Origin: Orientallactaga sibirica
Taxonomy: Eukaryota; Chordata; Mammalia; Rodentia; Dipodidae
Reading direction: 5' to 3'
NCBI GenBank assembly: GCA_036365145.1
Contig: JAEOAD010002279.1
Span: forward strand, 1,298,001-1,362,000
Length of the DNA: 64,000 bases
In this document: positions 54,408-64,000 of the stretch, piece by piece
Layout: each line of letters opens with the position of its first letter
How positions within the stretch are numbered: the first letter of the stretch is position 1
The notes under the pieces: model-generated
What the model was told of the DNA's origin: nothing
Database searches by the model: none
The model's input: only the letters and a program-made list of their open reading frames with translations
Made by a program: the position numbers and the translations under genes

Positions 54408-54984
54408 CTCCTCCGGCTTGTGTTTCATGAAATATGCAACGTATTCTATTGGGAAGAAATTGCCAGCTTGTATCATTATTATTATTATTCAATCTAATTT
54501 TATTTGAACCCAACATATAACCAATCTGCAATGCCAGTGGGGGATTCTCATAGAGAGCAAGGACGACACAGTTCTGCTAAAGACGGGAGCTCCCACATGA
54601 CGTGATGAACGCTTTCATGGCTGTGAAGATGGGTAGTTTAGGCTTCGTGGCTGAAGAGGAAGGAGAGTTGGTTGTTGGCACACAGCTGGAGCAAGCCCAG
54701 GTGTGTAGCACACTCACGCCCATGTGTCTGCTGCAGGCTCCATGGCCACTCTTCACTCACCTGCGGCTCAGTCCCCAGCTCCCTAGAACAGCGCATGACC
54801 TGTCAGTATACCCTCCATCAATTGAGTCACTGTCTTCCTTGCTGTCTCTAAGTCTTGGTCTCACTACGTCTTGACGTCCGCTTGCTTCTAATCTTGTGAG
54901 TGTAACCACTGCAGGCAGGGACTGAAGGGCACTGGTTTGCATCGGAGTGGTTTGAGTGGCTCCCAGGCTGTGTGTGACGAGGTT
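54046..54984. other. Low-copy sequence, no gene recognised
   Basis: No SINE. An A/GAAA run is at about 54373-54405, and ATT repeats at about 54475-54489. Confidence 0.5.
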
Positions 54985-55224
54985 TATTCTCTGTCCTGTT
55001 GGGGGATATTGAAAGGCTGGGAACTTGAATCCAAGCATGGTGTTTAGAAGTAGGACTTTTGGGAGGGGCTTAGGATGAAAGATCAAGGTGGTGGAGGTTC
55101 CATGTTCATGAGATGAGTTTTACATAAGGAATAAACACCAGAAGGTGATGTGTGCCCGCTCGAATTCCCTCACTACGTGGCGCCGTGTTCTATCCGAGGA
55201 CGCTGTCAGCCAAAAAAAAAAAAC

Positions 55225-55251
55225 GAGAGAGAGAGAGAGAGAGAGAGAGAG
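55225..55251. repeat. (GA)n
   Basis: About 13 GA units at the left edge of the Dip. Confidence 0.95.
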
Positions 55252-55423
55252 TCTTGGGAAATGGCTTAGTGGTTAAGGCATTTGTCTGCAAAGCCTAAAG
55301 ACCCTAGTTTGATTCCCCGGACCCACATAAGCCAGATGCATAAGGTGATGCATGCATTTGGAATTCGTTTGCAGTGGCTGGAGGCCCTGGTGTGCCCATT
55401 TTCTCTTTCTGTCTATTTGCCCC

Positions 55424-55461
<38 letters not shown>

Positions 55462-55485
55462 AAATAAATACATAAATAATCTTTT
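55252..55485 (+). mobile_element. Dip-A SINE
   Basis: Head slightly altered (tcttgggaaatggcttagtg), CT run of about 30, AAAT tail. Confidence 0.93.
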
Positions 55486-55604
55486 TTTTTTAAAGACAAT
55501 CTCCAGATGTGTCTTAGACCTTTGCACATCTGGCTGTAACCCCCTAGACCATAGGCGTCCAGAATCATGAACCAAAATAAATCTCTTCACATCAAAACTC
55601 AGCC

Positions 55605-55722
55605 CGTGGTCTAGGAAGATAGTTCAGTGGTTAACGCCCTTGCTTGCAAAACCTGATGGTCCAGGTTGGATTCCCAAATACCCACATAAAGCCAGAGGCA
55701 CAACGTGGCTCAATGTTCTTTT
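55605..55722 (+). mobile_element. Old Dip-like SINE, 3'-truncated
   Basis: 'agatagttcagtggttaacg', 'ccaggttggattcccaaata' and 'cataaagccagaggcacaac' correspond to the head and body of the older subfamily also seen at 45064. Confidence 0.8.
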
Positions 55723-55847
55723 GAAGGTACTTAGCTATACACCCTATGCTTAGAAAGTTGTGGCCTTTACTGATCTGTTACAGGTTTGGCAATTTTCTAC
55801 AGTTAAAACAAAACAAAACAAAAAAACAACCCCCAAAACTATCATTG

Positions 55848-56003
55848 CCGGGTGTGGTGGCGCACACCTTTAATCCCAGCACTCGGGAGGCAGAGGTAGG
55901 AGGATCTCAGTGAGTTCGAGGCCATCCTGAGACTACATAGTTAATTCCAGGTCAGCCTGGGCTAGAGTGAGACCCTGCATTGAATAATAATAATAATAAT
56001 ACC
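55848..56003 (+). mobile_element. B1 SINE with (AAT)n tail
   Basis: Complete B1 whose tail is an AAT repeat. Confidence 0.96.
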
Positions 56004-56637
56004 ATTTACCTAGATTGATTTACCATCTATGAAAGGCAGCTTTCTGTCCTGTTGAAAGGAAGCAAGACTTATTTTGGGTCAAGCTTTTGGAGATTTCAGT
56101 GCATGGTCTCTATGAAGCAGAGAATCATGGCGGGCCTGTGTGGTGAAGGCGAACTGTTCCCCTCATACCAGATCAGAAATCAAGAAAAGTGAGGAATGGG
56201 GAAGGGGCAGAGTGACAGCAACAATTCATTCCAAGGGCTCTTTCCCAATGACCTAACTTCCTTTCACTGCGCCCAGGCTTCTTAATGGTTCCACTGCTTT
56301 CCCCGTAACACCACAGGCTGGCAATCCAACCTTCAGCATGTGTTTTGGGAGATGTTCTAGATGCAAATGGTGGCACCAAAAAAAAAAAAAAAAACCCCTG
56401 GCTTCTAGAAGCGCCTTCCAGGCATGGAGGAGGTAGGTTGGGGGAAACTGTCTATACAGAAACACTTAAGATTTAAAAGAATTTTTATATTGAAGGTAAC
56501 GTATCTGATTTTACATGTAGGAAAACTATTTAAGAATCACTGCAGAAGGTTTAAATAACGGTATGCTTGCATAAGCCCCAGTACCTATCACACAGCTAGT
56601 GAAACACAGCCATGGGAGCACGATTGAAGCCCCCTGG
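56004..56637. other. Low-copy non-coding sequence
   Basis: No gene recognised. An A run is at 56379-56395. Confidence 0.5.
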
Positions 56638-56649
56638 TTATTTCTTCTT

Positions 56650-56844
56650 CTCCTCCTCCTCCCCCTCCTCTTCCTCCTCCTCCTCCTCCTCCTTCTTCTT
56701 CTCCTTCTTCTTCTTTTTTTTTTTTTTTGGTTTTTCAAGGTAGGGTCTCACTATAGCTCAGGCTGACCTGGAATTCACTCTGTAAACTCAGGGTGGCCTC
56801 GAACTCACGGCGATCCTCCTACCTCTGCCTCCCGAGTGCTGGGA
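56650..56844 (-). mobile_element. B1 SINE with (TTC)/(TCC) tail
   Basis: Antisense B1, 5'-truncated at 'gtgctgggatt'. The pyrimidine tract 56650-56727 is its modified tail, enclosed by the TSD ttatttcttctt at 56638-56649 and 56845-56856. Confidence 0.94.
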
Positions 56845-57006
56845 TTATTTCTTCTTGATTAGACCCTCCCTCCTCCTGCCAGGTGTAACGGGCATCCTCC
56901 ATTTGATAGTCATCATTTCATATGGTCCTTCAGAACATGCTTTTCAGAAGAACAAACCTGGATTCTCATTCAATGTTTAGCTAGTCAGTACTTAGATTAA
57001 AAATAA

Positions 57007-57208
57007 ACCTGCGAAGCCTAAGAACATCTGTTTGAATCTCCAGGTCCCACGTTTAGCTGGACGCAAAAGTAACGCAAGGGTGCAATGCTGCACTTGCCCA
57101 CAAGGGGGCGCATGCGTCTGGAGTTCTTCACAGCGGCTGAGAGGTCTTGGTGTGCCCATTCTCTCTCTGCTTCTTCCTCTCTCTCTCAAATCAAAAAAAT
57201 AAATAAAT
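57007..57208 (+). mobile_element. Dip-B SINE, 5'-truncated
   Basis: Starts at 'cctgcgaagcctaagaac', without the first part of the head. The tail runs directly into a B1. Confidence 0.93.
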
Positions 57209-57378
57209 AGCCGGGTGTGGTGGCACATGCCTTTAATCCCAGCACTCAGGAGGCAGAGGTAGGAGGATTGCCGTGAGTTCGAGGCCACCCTGAGACTACA
57301 TAGTTAATTCCAGGTCAGCCTGAACCAGAGTGAAACCCTACCTCGAAAAACCAAAATAAATAAATAAATAAATAAAAA
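57209..57378 (+). mobile_element. B1 SINE
   Basis: Complete B1 with an AAAT tail. Confidence 0.96.
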
Positions 57379-58101
57379 ATTTTGTCCAATAATTGTCTTG
57401 GAATAAAAAAATACCTTTATGAATTGTTTAGGAGAAAGAACTGTAGCTTCTGCTTTTAGCCCATGTGTGGAAGGAGGTCGTAGATGATCAGTGACTTTCT
57501 GCCGGATGGAGCTGGATTCAGTGTGTGCTCTCTGATGTAGTTCACCAAGTGAGTGTGGGGGAGTGAAATGAACTCTTTCAGTACTTTCTCATCAGTTAAC
57601 TTGAATGTTTTGCCACAGTTCTTTGGTGATAAGGATTTGGAAGTGCATGGCAGCCCACCATCTGTTGAAAGTCACTTCTCTCTGTTAAGGCATTTCTCCT
57701 GATTATTGGCAGGAGTTGCTTCCTCAGACTGCCCCCCCCCTTAAGATGGCCAAGCCAGTGAAGTCATCTAAGTCACCATGCTAATTAGTTCCCTAGTACC
57801 TGACAGTAAATACTTGGAAGGTTTATGCAGGTCCTGTCCTTAAAACTCGTCAGTGCACAGCTCCATACTGTCTACTCTTGTGATGACCTGAATGCCCGTC
57901 TTGGAAAAGTTTCTTTATCATGCCAACCTCTTTCATACGTTTCTGGGTCCATATTAACAATGTAGAATGGATGGGAAAGTACTAGTTTAAAAGGTGTGGG
58001 GGAAAGACTGAGAGGGCGGTGTTTACAGGTTCACGGAGGCTGTTTTGGGTACTAAACTATGGCTATCTGGGAGGCAATAGATTAGCTTCTTCTGTGGGGT
58101 T
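57379..58101. other. Low-copy non-coding sequence
   Basis: No gene or transposon recognised. Confidence 0.5.
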
Positions 58102-58116
58102 AAAAAATGATCATGG

Positions 58117-58272
58117 GCCGGGCGTGGTGGCGCACGCCTTTAATCCCAGCACTCGGGAGGCAGAGGTAGGAGGATCACCGAGAGTTCGAGGCCACCCTGA
58201 GACTACATAGTGAATTCCACGTCAGCCTGGACCAGAGTGAGACACTACCTCAAAAACCAAAAAAAAAAAAAA
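58117..58272 (+). mobile_element. B1 SINE, serial insertion 1
   Basis: Complete B1, close to consensus. Preceded by 'aatgatcatggg' (58106-58117). Confidence 0.96.
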
Positions 58273-58285
58273 ATAAGATCATGGG

Positions 58286-58490
58286 TGCTGAAGAGACGGC
58301 TTAGCGATTAAAGCACTTGCCTGTGAAGCCAAAGGACCTAGGTTTGATTCTCCAGCACCCATATGAAGCCAGATGCACAAAGTGGTACATGCATCTGGAG
58401 TTTGTTTGCAGTGGCTAGAGGCCACGGCATGCCCATTCTCTCTCTCTCCTCCCCCTCTTTCTGTCTCAAATAAAAAATAAAAATAAATAA
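58286..58490 (+). mobile_element. Dip-A SINE, serial insertion 2
   Basis: Full length. Preceded by 'aagatcatggg' and followed by 'aagtgatcatggg'. Confidence 0.95.
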
Positions 58491-58504
58491 AAAGTGATCA
58501 TGGG

Positions 58505-58720
58505 CTGGACAGATGGCTTAGTGGTTAAAGCACTTGCCTATGAAGCCTAAGGACCCAAGTTCAATTCCCCAGTACCCGGTTAAGCCAGATGCACAAGATG
58601 GGGCATGTGTCTGGAGTTTGTTTGTAGTGGCCAGAGGCCCTGGCACACCCATCCTCTCTCTATATATCTGCCTCTCTCTCTCCCTCTCTCAAGTAATTAA
58701 ATAAAAACTAAATAAATTAA
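58505..58720 (+). mobile_element. Dip-A SINE, serial insertion 3
   Basis: Full length. Followed by a fourth target copy 'agatgatcat' at 58725-58734. Confidence 0.95.
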
Positions 58721-58873
58721 AAAGAGATGATCATACTGAAAATCTGTCTGGAGGTTTTCTTATCTTTGCTTCTTTCTGGTGGGGCAGACAACTTCTAGGC
58801 ATTTTGGGGGCTATGGTTTTAGCTCAGCATGTAGAACAAGGGTGACCATAAATATAATACAAAGTACACAGGT

Positions 58874-59042
58874 GGGCTGGAGCGATGGCTTAGCGGTTAA
58901 GGCATTTGCCTGCAAAGCGAAAGGACCCAGGTTCAATTCCCCAGTATCCACGTAAGTCAGATGCACAAGGGGGCGCATACATCTCTCTCTGACTCTCTCA
59001 AATTAAAAAAAAATACTTAAAAAAACAACAAAAAATGTTTTA
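58874..59042 (+). mobile_element. Dip-A SINE with internal deletion
   Basis: Body deleted between 'gcgcatacatc' and the CT run. TSD aaagtacacagg at 58861-58872 and 59043-59054. Confidence 0.95.
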
Positions 59043-59071
59043 AAAGTACACAGGGATTAAGGGGGAGAAGG

Positions 59072-59399
59072 TGCTTGTTATACTTCTCATTGCTGGGATA
59101 AAACAGCTGACCTGAAGCAACTCCTGGCAGGAAAGGACTTACTTTGGCTTACGGTCTCCAAGGGAAGCTTTTGATGGCAGGGGAAGAGATGGTAGAGCAG
59201 AAGGTGAGCATTCACCGTTTGGTCAACATCGGGAGGACAGGGAGGCAAGTGACACTTCAAGCTAGAAACTAATAAACCTCACGGTTCACTCCCCCACCCC
59301 CCGAAACACACCTCTTCCACCTCCCAAGTAGCCACCAGCTGGGGACCCAACCATTCAAAACATGTGAGTTTATGAAGGACACCTGATTCAAACCGCCAT
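59072..59399 (-). mobile_element. 3' LTR of the second MaLR
   Basis: 'ggacttactttggcttacgg', 'gcaggggaagagatggtag' and 'ctgattcaaaccgccata' give the antisense LTR. Confidence 0.84.
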
Positions 59400-59496
59400 A
59401 TTCCACCCCTGCCCACCTCCCCCCTTTACACTGGTCATCAGGTACAATTTAAAGTGCAGTGCATTTACTCCAGCATTAAAAGTCCCTGTCGTTCTT

Positions 59497-59726
59497 TTTT
59501 TAAAAATTTTTTTTGTTTATTTTTATTTATTTATTTGAAGGCAACAGACAGAGAAAGAGGGAGAGAGAGAGAGAGAGAATTGGTGCACCAGGGCCTCCAG
59601 CCACTGCAAAGAACTCCAGTTCCACCTTGTGCACCTGGCTTACATGGGTCCTGGGGAATTGAGCCTCGAACCGGGCTCCTTAGACTTCACAGGCAAGCGC
59701 TTAACCACTAAGCCATCTCTCCAGCC
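59497..59726 (-). mobile_element. Dip-A SINE
   Basis: Antisense. TSD resembling cctgt.gttctt on both sides (about 59484 and 59727). Confidence 0.94.
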
Positions 59727-59911
59727 CCTCTGTAGTTCTTACCCATCCTAATGCTGTTCAAACATTCCTGTAAGTCCAAAACCGTTTAACTGTGAGCCTG
59801 TAAAACCAGAACACATAAGGGCACAGCGTAAACACACGGCAAAAGATGGCATTTTCTAGAAGACACTGAACCCATGCAAGCTCTAAGAAAAACAGGGCAA
59901 AAATAAAATCT

Positions 59912-60155
59912 GGGGCTGGGGAAATTGTTTAGTGGTTAAGGCTCTTGCCTGCAAAGCCAAAGGACCCAGGTTCAATTCCCCAGGACCCACATAAGCCAGA
60001 TGCACAAGGGGGCGCATGCGCCTGGAGTTCATTGGCAGTGTTTGGAGGCCCTGGCGTGCCCATTGTCTCTCTCTCTCTCTCTCTCTCCCTGCCTATCTCT
60101 CTCAAATAAATAAAAATAAAATATTTAAAAAATAAATAAAAATAAATAAAATAAA
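59912..60155 (+). mobile_element. Dip-A SINE
   Basis: Full length with an extended A/T tail. Confidence 0.95.
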
Positions 60156-60673
60156 ATTCAGTAGCTACCATCGCGACATTGGTAACCAGTGATGAAGTGA
60201 CAGGCGTTCCAGCACTGCCCCTCCGGCTAGGCTGCTCACAGCCCAGGGAAAACTCTATTTTCAGCAGCCATCCTATGGTTCTGGTATGTCGAAACCACTG
60301 TAACCCACGAGTCATCCTTATGGTTCAGTGGATTTCTTTGCAAGGACTCCCGCAGTCTTACCTCATATCACCCAGTGGTTGATTCCAGAAAAAAATAAAT
60401 AAATAAAATAACTGCACTGCAAATCCAGTATGAACCTTTCTTTCCTGCATTTGTTATATTCACTAGGTAGGCTAGAAAATTCGTTCATCTGGGAGGATAA
60501 AACTGACTTTGCAGAGCACGGCACTCAGCATTCAGGCCCTTTACTGTCAAAAGAGTAAGCATTCTTCCTGATGTCCCAATGCAGAACAGCTGGCCCAATC
60601 TCAATGGTTGCACTCTCTCAAACCATTGCAGCTGAATGGGTGCTTGTTTCCAGCCTGAAACTGTCATTTCTTT

Positions 60674-60675
<2 letters not shown>

Positions 60676-60704
<29 letters not shown>

Positions 60705-60967
60705 TTTTTTTATGAGAGAGAGAGAGAATTGGCACACTAGGGCCTCTAGCCACTGCAGTCAAACTCCAGACACACACGCCACCTTGTGTGCATGCATCAC
60801 CTTGTGCACATACGTCATCTTGTGTGCATGTGTCATCTTGTGTGCATGCGTCATCTTGTGTGCATGCGTCATCTTCTGCACCTGGCTTACGTGGGTCCTG
60901 GGGAGTTGAATCGAGTCTTTAGGCTTTGCAGGCATGCCCCTTAACTGCTAAGGCATCTCTCTAGCCC
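60676..60967 (-). mobile_element. Dip-C SINE with an internal 18-bp repeat
   Basis: Antisense Dip-C ('attggcacactagggcctc') with a long AAAT-type tail. TSD resembling tcatttcttt on both sides. The body contains the tandem repeat at 60780-60880. Confidence 0.92.
60780..60880. repeat. 18-bp tandem repeat inside a SINE
   Basis: Five full units of 'catcttgtgtgcatgcgt' type and a partial sixth. Ordinary copies carry this segment once. Confidence 0.95.
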
Positions 60968-61335
60968 TGAAATTTTCATTTCTTTCCGTGCCATATCTTC
61001 AGTGCACTTCTTCTGAATTCAATCTGGCTCAAGTTCTCATGACACAGGCAGAATGCAGTCAGCCTCTCACACAAACTGCTTCTAAGCCCAATCTGAACAA
61101 AGCTGTTTCTTCCCCTCATAAGCCGAGACTACACAGACTGCAGTTCTGTCTGCGCTTAGATCTTTCAACTCTCAAAGAGTGGTCCATAAAGCTCTCATAA
61201 GCACACTGCAAGGTGTCTCCCAGTCCAAGGTTTGAAATCCATCTATATACCTCCCACAAATCAGTTCCAAAAGTCCAAAGGCCACACAGTCAGGTTTCTA
61301 GCATCAATGACCTCATTCCTCTGTTACCAATTTTC

Positions 61336-61658
61336 TGTTGTGGTTACCGGCTCATTGCTCAATGAAGCATGTGATGGGATGAAAGTTGTTTAGTTGTGCT
61401 TGGTCTCCAAGGGACGCTCGTAATGGCAGGGGAAACACATGGTGTAGAAGGAGGCTAGATATCACCTCTGCCACAGCAGAGGGGAAAACAGCAGCAGGAG
61501 AGTGAGCTGAACTAACACTGGCAAGCTAGGGGCTGATAAAACTCAAGATCCACCCCCGTTATCCTGCAAGGCCCCACTTTCCAAACTGTCATCAGATGGG
61601 GACCAAGAATTCGGAGCACATGAGTTTACGAGGGACACCTGATTTCAAACCACCCACA
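61336..61658 (-). mobile_element. 5' LTR of the second MaLR
   Basis: 'tgttgtggttaccgg' to 'caaaccacccaca', with 'gcaggagagtgagctgaac' and 'ttacgagggacacctgattt'. Confidence 0.85.
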
Positions 61659-61899
61659 ATGTTGTGCAGAGGCATGCCCCCGGAGTTCGGTTGCTGCCAC
61701 TGAGCACCGTGGTCGTGATACAGTGGTGTTTGTCGTGAGTTGGTGGTCACATTATTGTTAAGTGGTGTTGTGTGCGTGCTTGTAAATGTTTGATGCACAG
61801 ACCACTCCGTTCAAGCGTGCTCATGTTGTAGATGGAGCCAAAGGCGGCCCACCATGCACTGAGCCTCGGCTATGACATGTATTGTTGGAACATCCTCTC

Positions 61900-62292
61900 G
61901 AAAGGTTTACTGTAATTTATTCCTTTGTGAAGCTGAGTAGATTTTATAGACCACATAGACGCTGGGTTCTTGCCAACCTTCTGCTAACTGCTTAATTTTA
62001 AAGTAGCTGAATTTATCAATCTTTTAAGCTTGGCACGTTTTATGTCTTGTTTAAGAAAGACTTTTTAAACCCTGATATCCTAAAGATATTCTCCTTTATT
62101 GGCTTCTAAAAGCTTTGTTTTTGCTGTTCTCACTTAGGTTCTGGGACCCTGGTGGTATGTGAACCCATTTGTGTGTAAGTGGGGTGAGGCAGGAATTTAG
62201 TCTAATATGGTCCCATATGGAAAAATAATCTTTTGCATTGAGTCAGATTCTAGGTAATATTTTTTTTTGAGTGTGAGAGAGAGAGAAAGAGA

Positions 62293-62331
<39 letters not shown>

Positions 62332-63072
62332 GTGCACCAGGGCCTCTTAGCTGCTGTGAATGAACTCCAGATGCATGCGCCCCCTTGTGGGCAAGTGTGG
62401 CATTGCATGCTTGCGTCACTTTTGCATCTGGCTAAACATGGGACCTGGAGAATCGAACAGGCATTCTTAGGCTTGGCAGGCAGGAGCCTTAACCACTAAG
62501 CCATCTCTCCAGCCCATGATTCTAAGTATTTTTTTTGTCCAGTCTTTCTGCAAAACCAACATGTAATATTGTGGCACTATAATAAGCTTCATGAAGGCAG
62601 GACAAATTTCCCATAGTGCCCTTCTCCAAAAATGTCTACAGTTTTTTCTTTATCTTCATATATATTTTAAAGTTGTCTTTTAGATATCAGATTAAAAAAA
62701 TAATGATCTCGAGGTTTGATAGCCTTGACTTGATAGACTCATTTAGGGAGAGGTTTATCATTATATTGAGTCTTTCCAACCATAATTACAATAACTCTTT
62801 CCACTTATTTAGTTCCTTAATGTCTTTCAAAATATTTTCTCCACAAGGGTATGCACTCTCTTGTTGAATTTGTTTTTATTGCTTTCTGATTTTGTTAACT
62901 GCTGTTATAAATGGGATCTCAAAAATTACATCTCAAAAATCATATTTTTGGTTCTATATTAGTTTTTCATCCTGTACTATCTTTTTTTGTCTGAAAGGTG
63001 AGAATCAGGGAAAGGCTAGTGTTTAATAAGTGTTTGTTTGTTTGTTTATGGGGCAAGCCCAAAAACCAGGCC
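61900..63072 (-). mobile_element. Old L1 (L1M-like) ORF2 3'/3' UTR fragment
   Basis: 'gaatttatcaatcttttaag', 'aagatattctcctttattgg', 'gtgaggcaggaatttagtct', 'tatattgagtctttccaacc' and 'gctgttataaatgggatctc' follow the antisense L1 order. A Dip-B splits it. No frame survives. Confidence 0.75.
62262..62516 (-). mobile_element. Dip-B SINE in L1
   Basis: Antisense full-length copy with a 45-base GA run. TSD resembling gattcta.gta on both sides (62246 and 62518). Confidence 0.95.
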
Positions 63073-63087
63073 TTTAAAAAATATTTT

Positions 63088-63316
63088 GGGCTGGAGAGAT
63101 GGCTTAGCGGTTAAGGCACATGCTTGTGAAACCAAAGGACCCCAGTTCGATTCTCCAGGTCCCACGTAAGCCAGATGCACAAGGCGGCACATGCATCTGG
63201 AGTTTGTTTGCAGTGGCTAGAGGCCCTGGCATGCCCATTCTCACTCTCCCTCTCTCTTTCGTTCCCTCTCTCTGTCTCTAATAAATAAATAAATAAAAAT
63301 AAAATCTTAAAAAAGA
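63088..63316 (+). mobile_element. Dip-A SINE inserted at the tail of another Dip
   Basis: Full length. The target ttaaaaaatatttt at 63074-63087 recurs at 63317-63330 as the tail start of the next Dip. Confidence 0.95.
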
Positions 63317-63474
63317 TTAAAAAATATTTTATTTATTTATTTGAGAGAGGGAGAGAGAGAGAGAAGCAGAAGCAGAGAGAGAGGGAGAAAGAGTGAGAAG
63401 GAGGGCATGCCAGGGCCTCCTAGCCTTTGCAAACGAACTCCAGACACATGCACCACCTTGTGCCTCTGCAGACT
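63317..63474 (-). mobile_element. Dip-A SINE, 5'-truncated
   Basis: Antisense tail, GA and body to 'ccaccttgtgcctctg', then lost. Confidence 0.92.
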
Positions 63475-63479
63475 GCCCT

Positions 63480-63716
63480 TTTTTATGTTAGAGAGCAAGA
63501 GTGAGAAAGAGAGAGAGAAAGACAGAGTGAGAGAGAGAGAGAGAATTGGTGGTCCAGGGCCTTCAGGCACTGTAGTCGAATTCCAGATGAACACATGTGA
63601 TCTTGCATGCTTGGGTCACCTTGTACGTCTGGCTTATGTGGGATCTGGAGATTTAAGCATGGGTCCTTAGGCTCTGTGGGCAAGTGCCTCAACTGCTAAT
63701 CTATCTCTCCAGCCCT
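63480..63716 (-). mobile_element. Dip-C SINE
   Basis: Antisense: 'gaattggtggtccagggc', 'gcatgcttgggtcaccttg' and 'taatctatctctccagccc'. Confidence 0.9.
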
Positions 63717-63734
63717 AGTGAGTGTTTTTTTTTT

Positions 63735-63747
63735 GTGTGTGTGTGTG

Positions 63748-63787
<40 letters not shown>
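63735..63787. repeat. (GT)n microsatellite
   Basis: About 25 GT units with one interruption. Confidence 0.97.
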
Positions 63788-63789
<2 letters not shown>

Positions 63790-64000
63790 CAGCTGCTTTA
63801 TATATTTCTTTGCTTCCCAGAACAGCTGTGGGCAGCTAAGCACTACCTCGGAAAGGGTCCTCACCCTTCTTTCCCTACTTGCAACATAGGGACGTGCGGC
63901 TCCCTTTGGTCTAGTGAGGAATGCAGCACAAGGACAGGCTGGTGATGATAAACCAGGTTGCAGCCAATAATTTTGTTCAATAGCAGGAGAAATGAAAACA
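63788..64000. other. Low-copy sequence at window end
   Basis: No feature recognised. Confidence 0.5.

Larger units (their letters stand above)
54985..55600 (+). mobile_element. MLT1-like MaLR LTR, interrupted
   Basis: 'tgggaggggcttaggatgaa', 'ggtggtggaggttccatg', 'tatccgaggacgctgtcagc' and, after the Dip, 'gcgtccagaatcatgaacca' then 'aaaataaatctcttcac' follow the order of mammalian MLT1 LTRs. The (GA)n and Dip at 55225-55485 split it. Confidence 0.6.
59072..61658 (-). mobile_element. Complete MaLR element (LTR - internal - LTR)
   Basis: Two same-orientation LTRs (59072-59399 and 61336-61658) flank MaLR-type internal sequence, which also resembles the internal part of the element at 5899-8153 ('catcccaatgcagaacacc'-like text at 60569, 'cccacaaatcagttccaaaa'-like text at 61252). 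Three Dips interrupt it. It encodes no retroviral protein, as usual for MaLRs. Confidence 0.85.

Overview
The window looks like rodent nuclear DNA, most likely from a jerboa (Dipodidae). The dominant repeat is a tRNA-derived SINE of the B2 superfamily with the head 'ggctggagagatggcttag', a body containing 'gccagatgcacaag', a CT-rich stretch and an AAAT tail. This matches the Dip SINE described from jerboas. Beside it are rodent B1, ID and B4-like SINEs, ORR1/MT-type MaLR LTR elements and L1. Species assignment rests on recognising these families, not on a gene.

I find no convincing protein-coding gene. The long open frames fall on simple repeats, on SINE bodies or in the CpG-rich block. The window is best read as intergenic or intronic sequence, with one probable promoter: a CpG island at about 47480-48660 with Sp1-type GC boxes, two good + strand splice-donor matches (47971 and 48241) and an internal GC-rich minisatellite. 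I could not name its gene.

Layout. 1-9000: SINEs, solo MaLR LTRs and a complete MaLR on the minus strand (5899-8153). 9000-17200: mostly low-copy sequence, scattered Dip copies and two solo LTRs of one further ERV family (12231-12937 and 15114-15525), one inserted into a Dip. 17232-24002: a head-to-tail duplication of a 3.4-kb unit with all its transposons. 24000-34800: SINE-rich, with AT-rich low-copy stretches at 26484-27907 and 30877-32780. 34820-38480: an old minus-strand L1 broken up by at least eight younger SINEs. 39000-45500: serial same-site SINE insertions, several tandem repeats and a Dip-B1 chimera. 46000-51200: low-copy sequence around the CpG island. 51200-64000: SINE-rich again, with an MLT1-like LTR, a second complete MaLR (59072-61658) and an old L1 (61900-63072).

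Terms used below. Dip-A is the short form (body 'gatgcacaagg.ggcgcatg', 'ctggaggccctgg'). Dip-B has an extra segment ('gtggcattgcgccc', 'cgtcacttt') and 'gctgagaggctgctgg'. Dip-C is an older form ('ttggcacactagggc', 'gcatgcttg..tcacc'). TSD means target-site duplication; TSDs were read by eye and fix many of the element borders. Other borders are good to roughly 5-15 bases.
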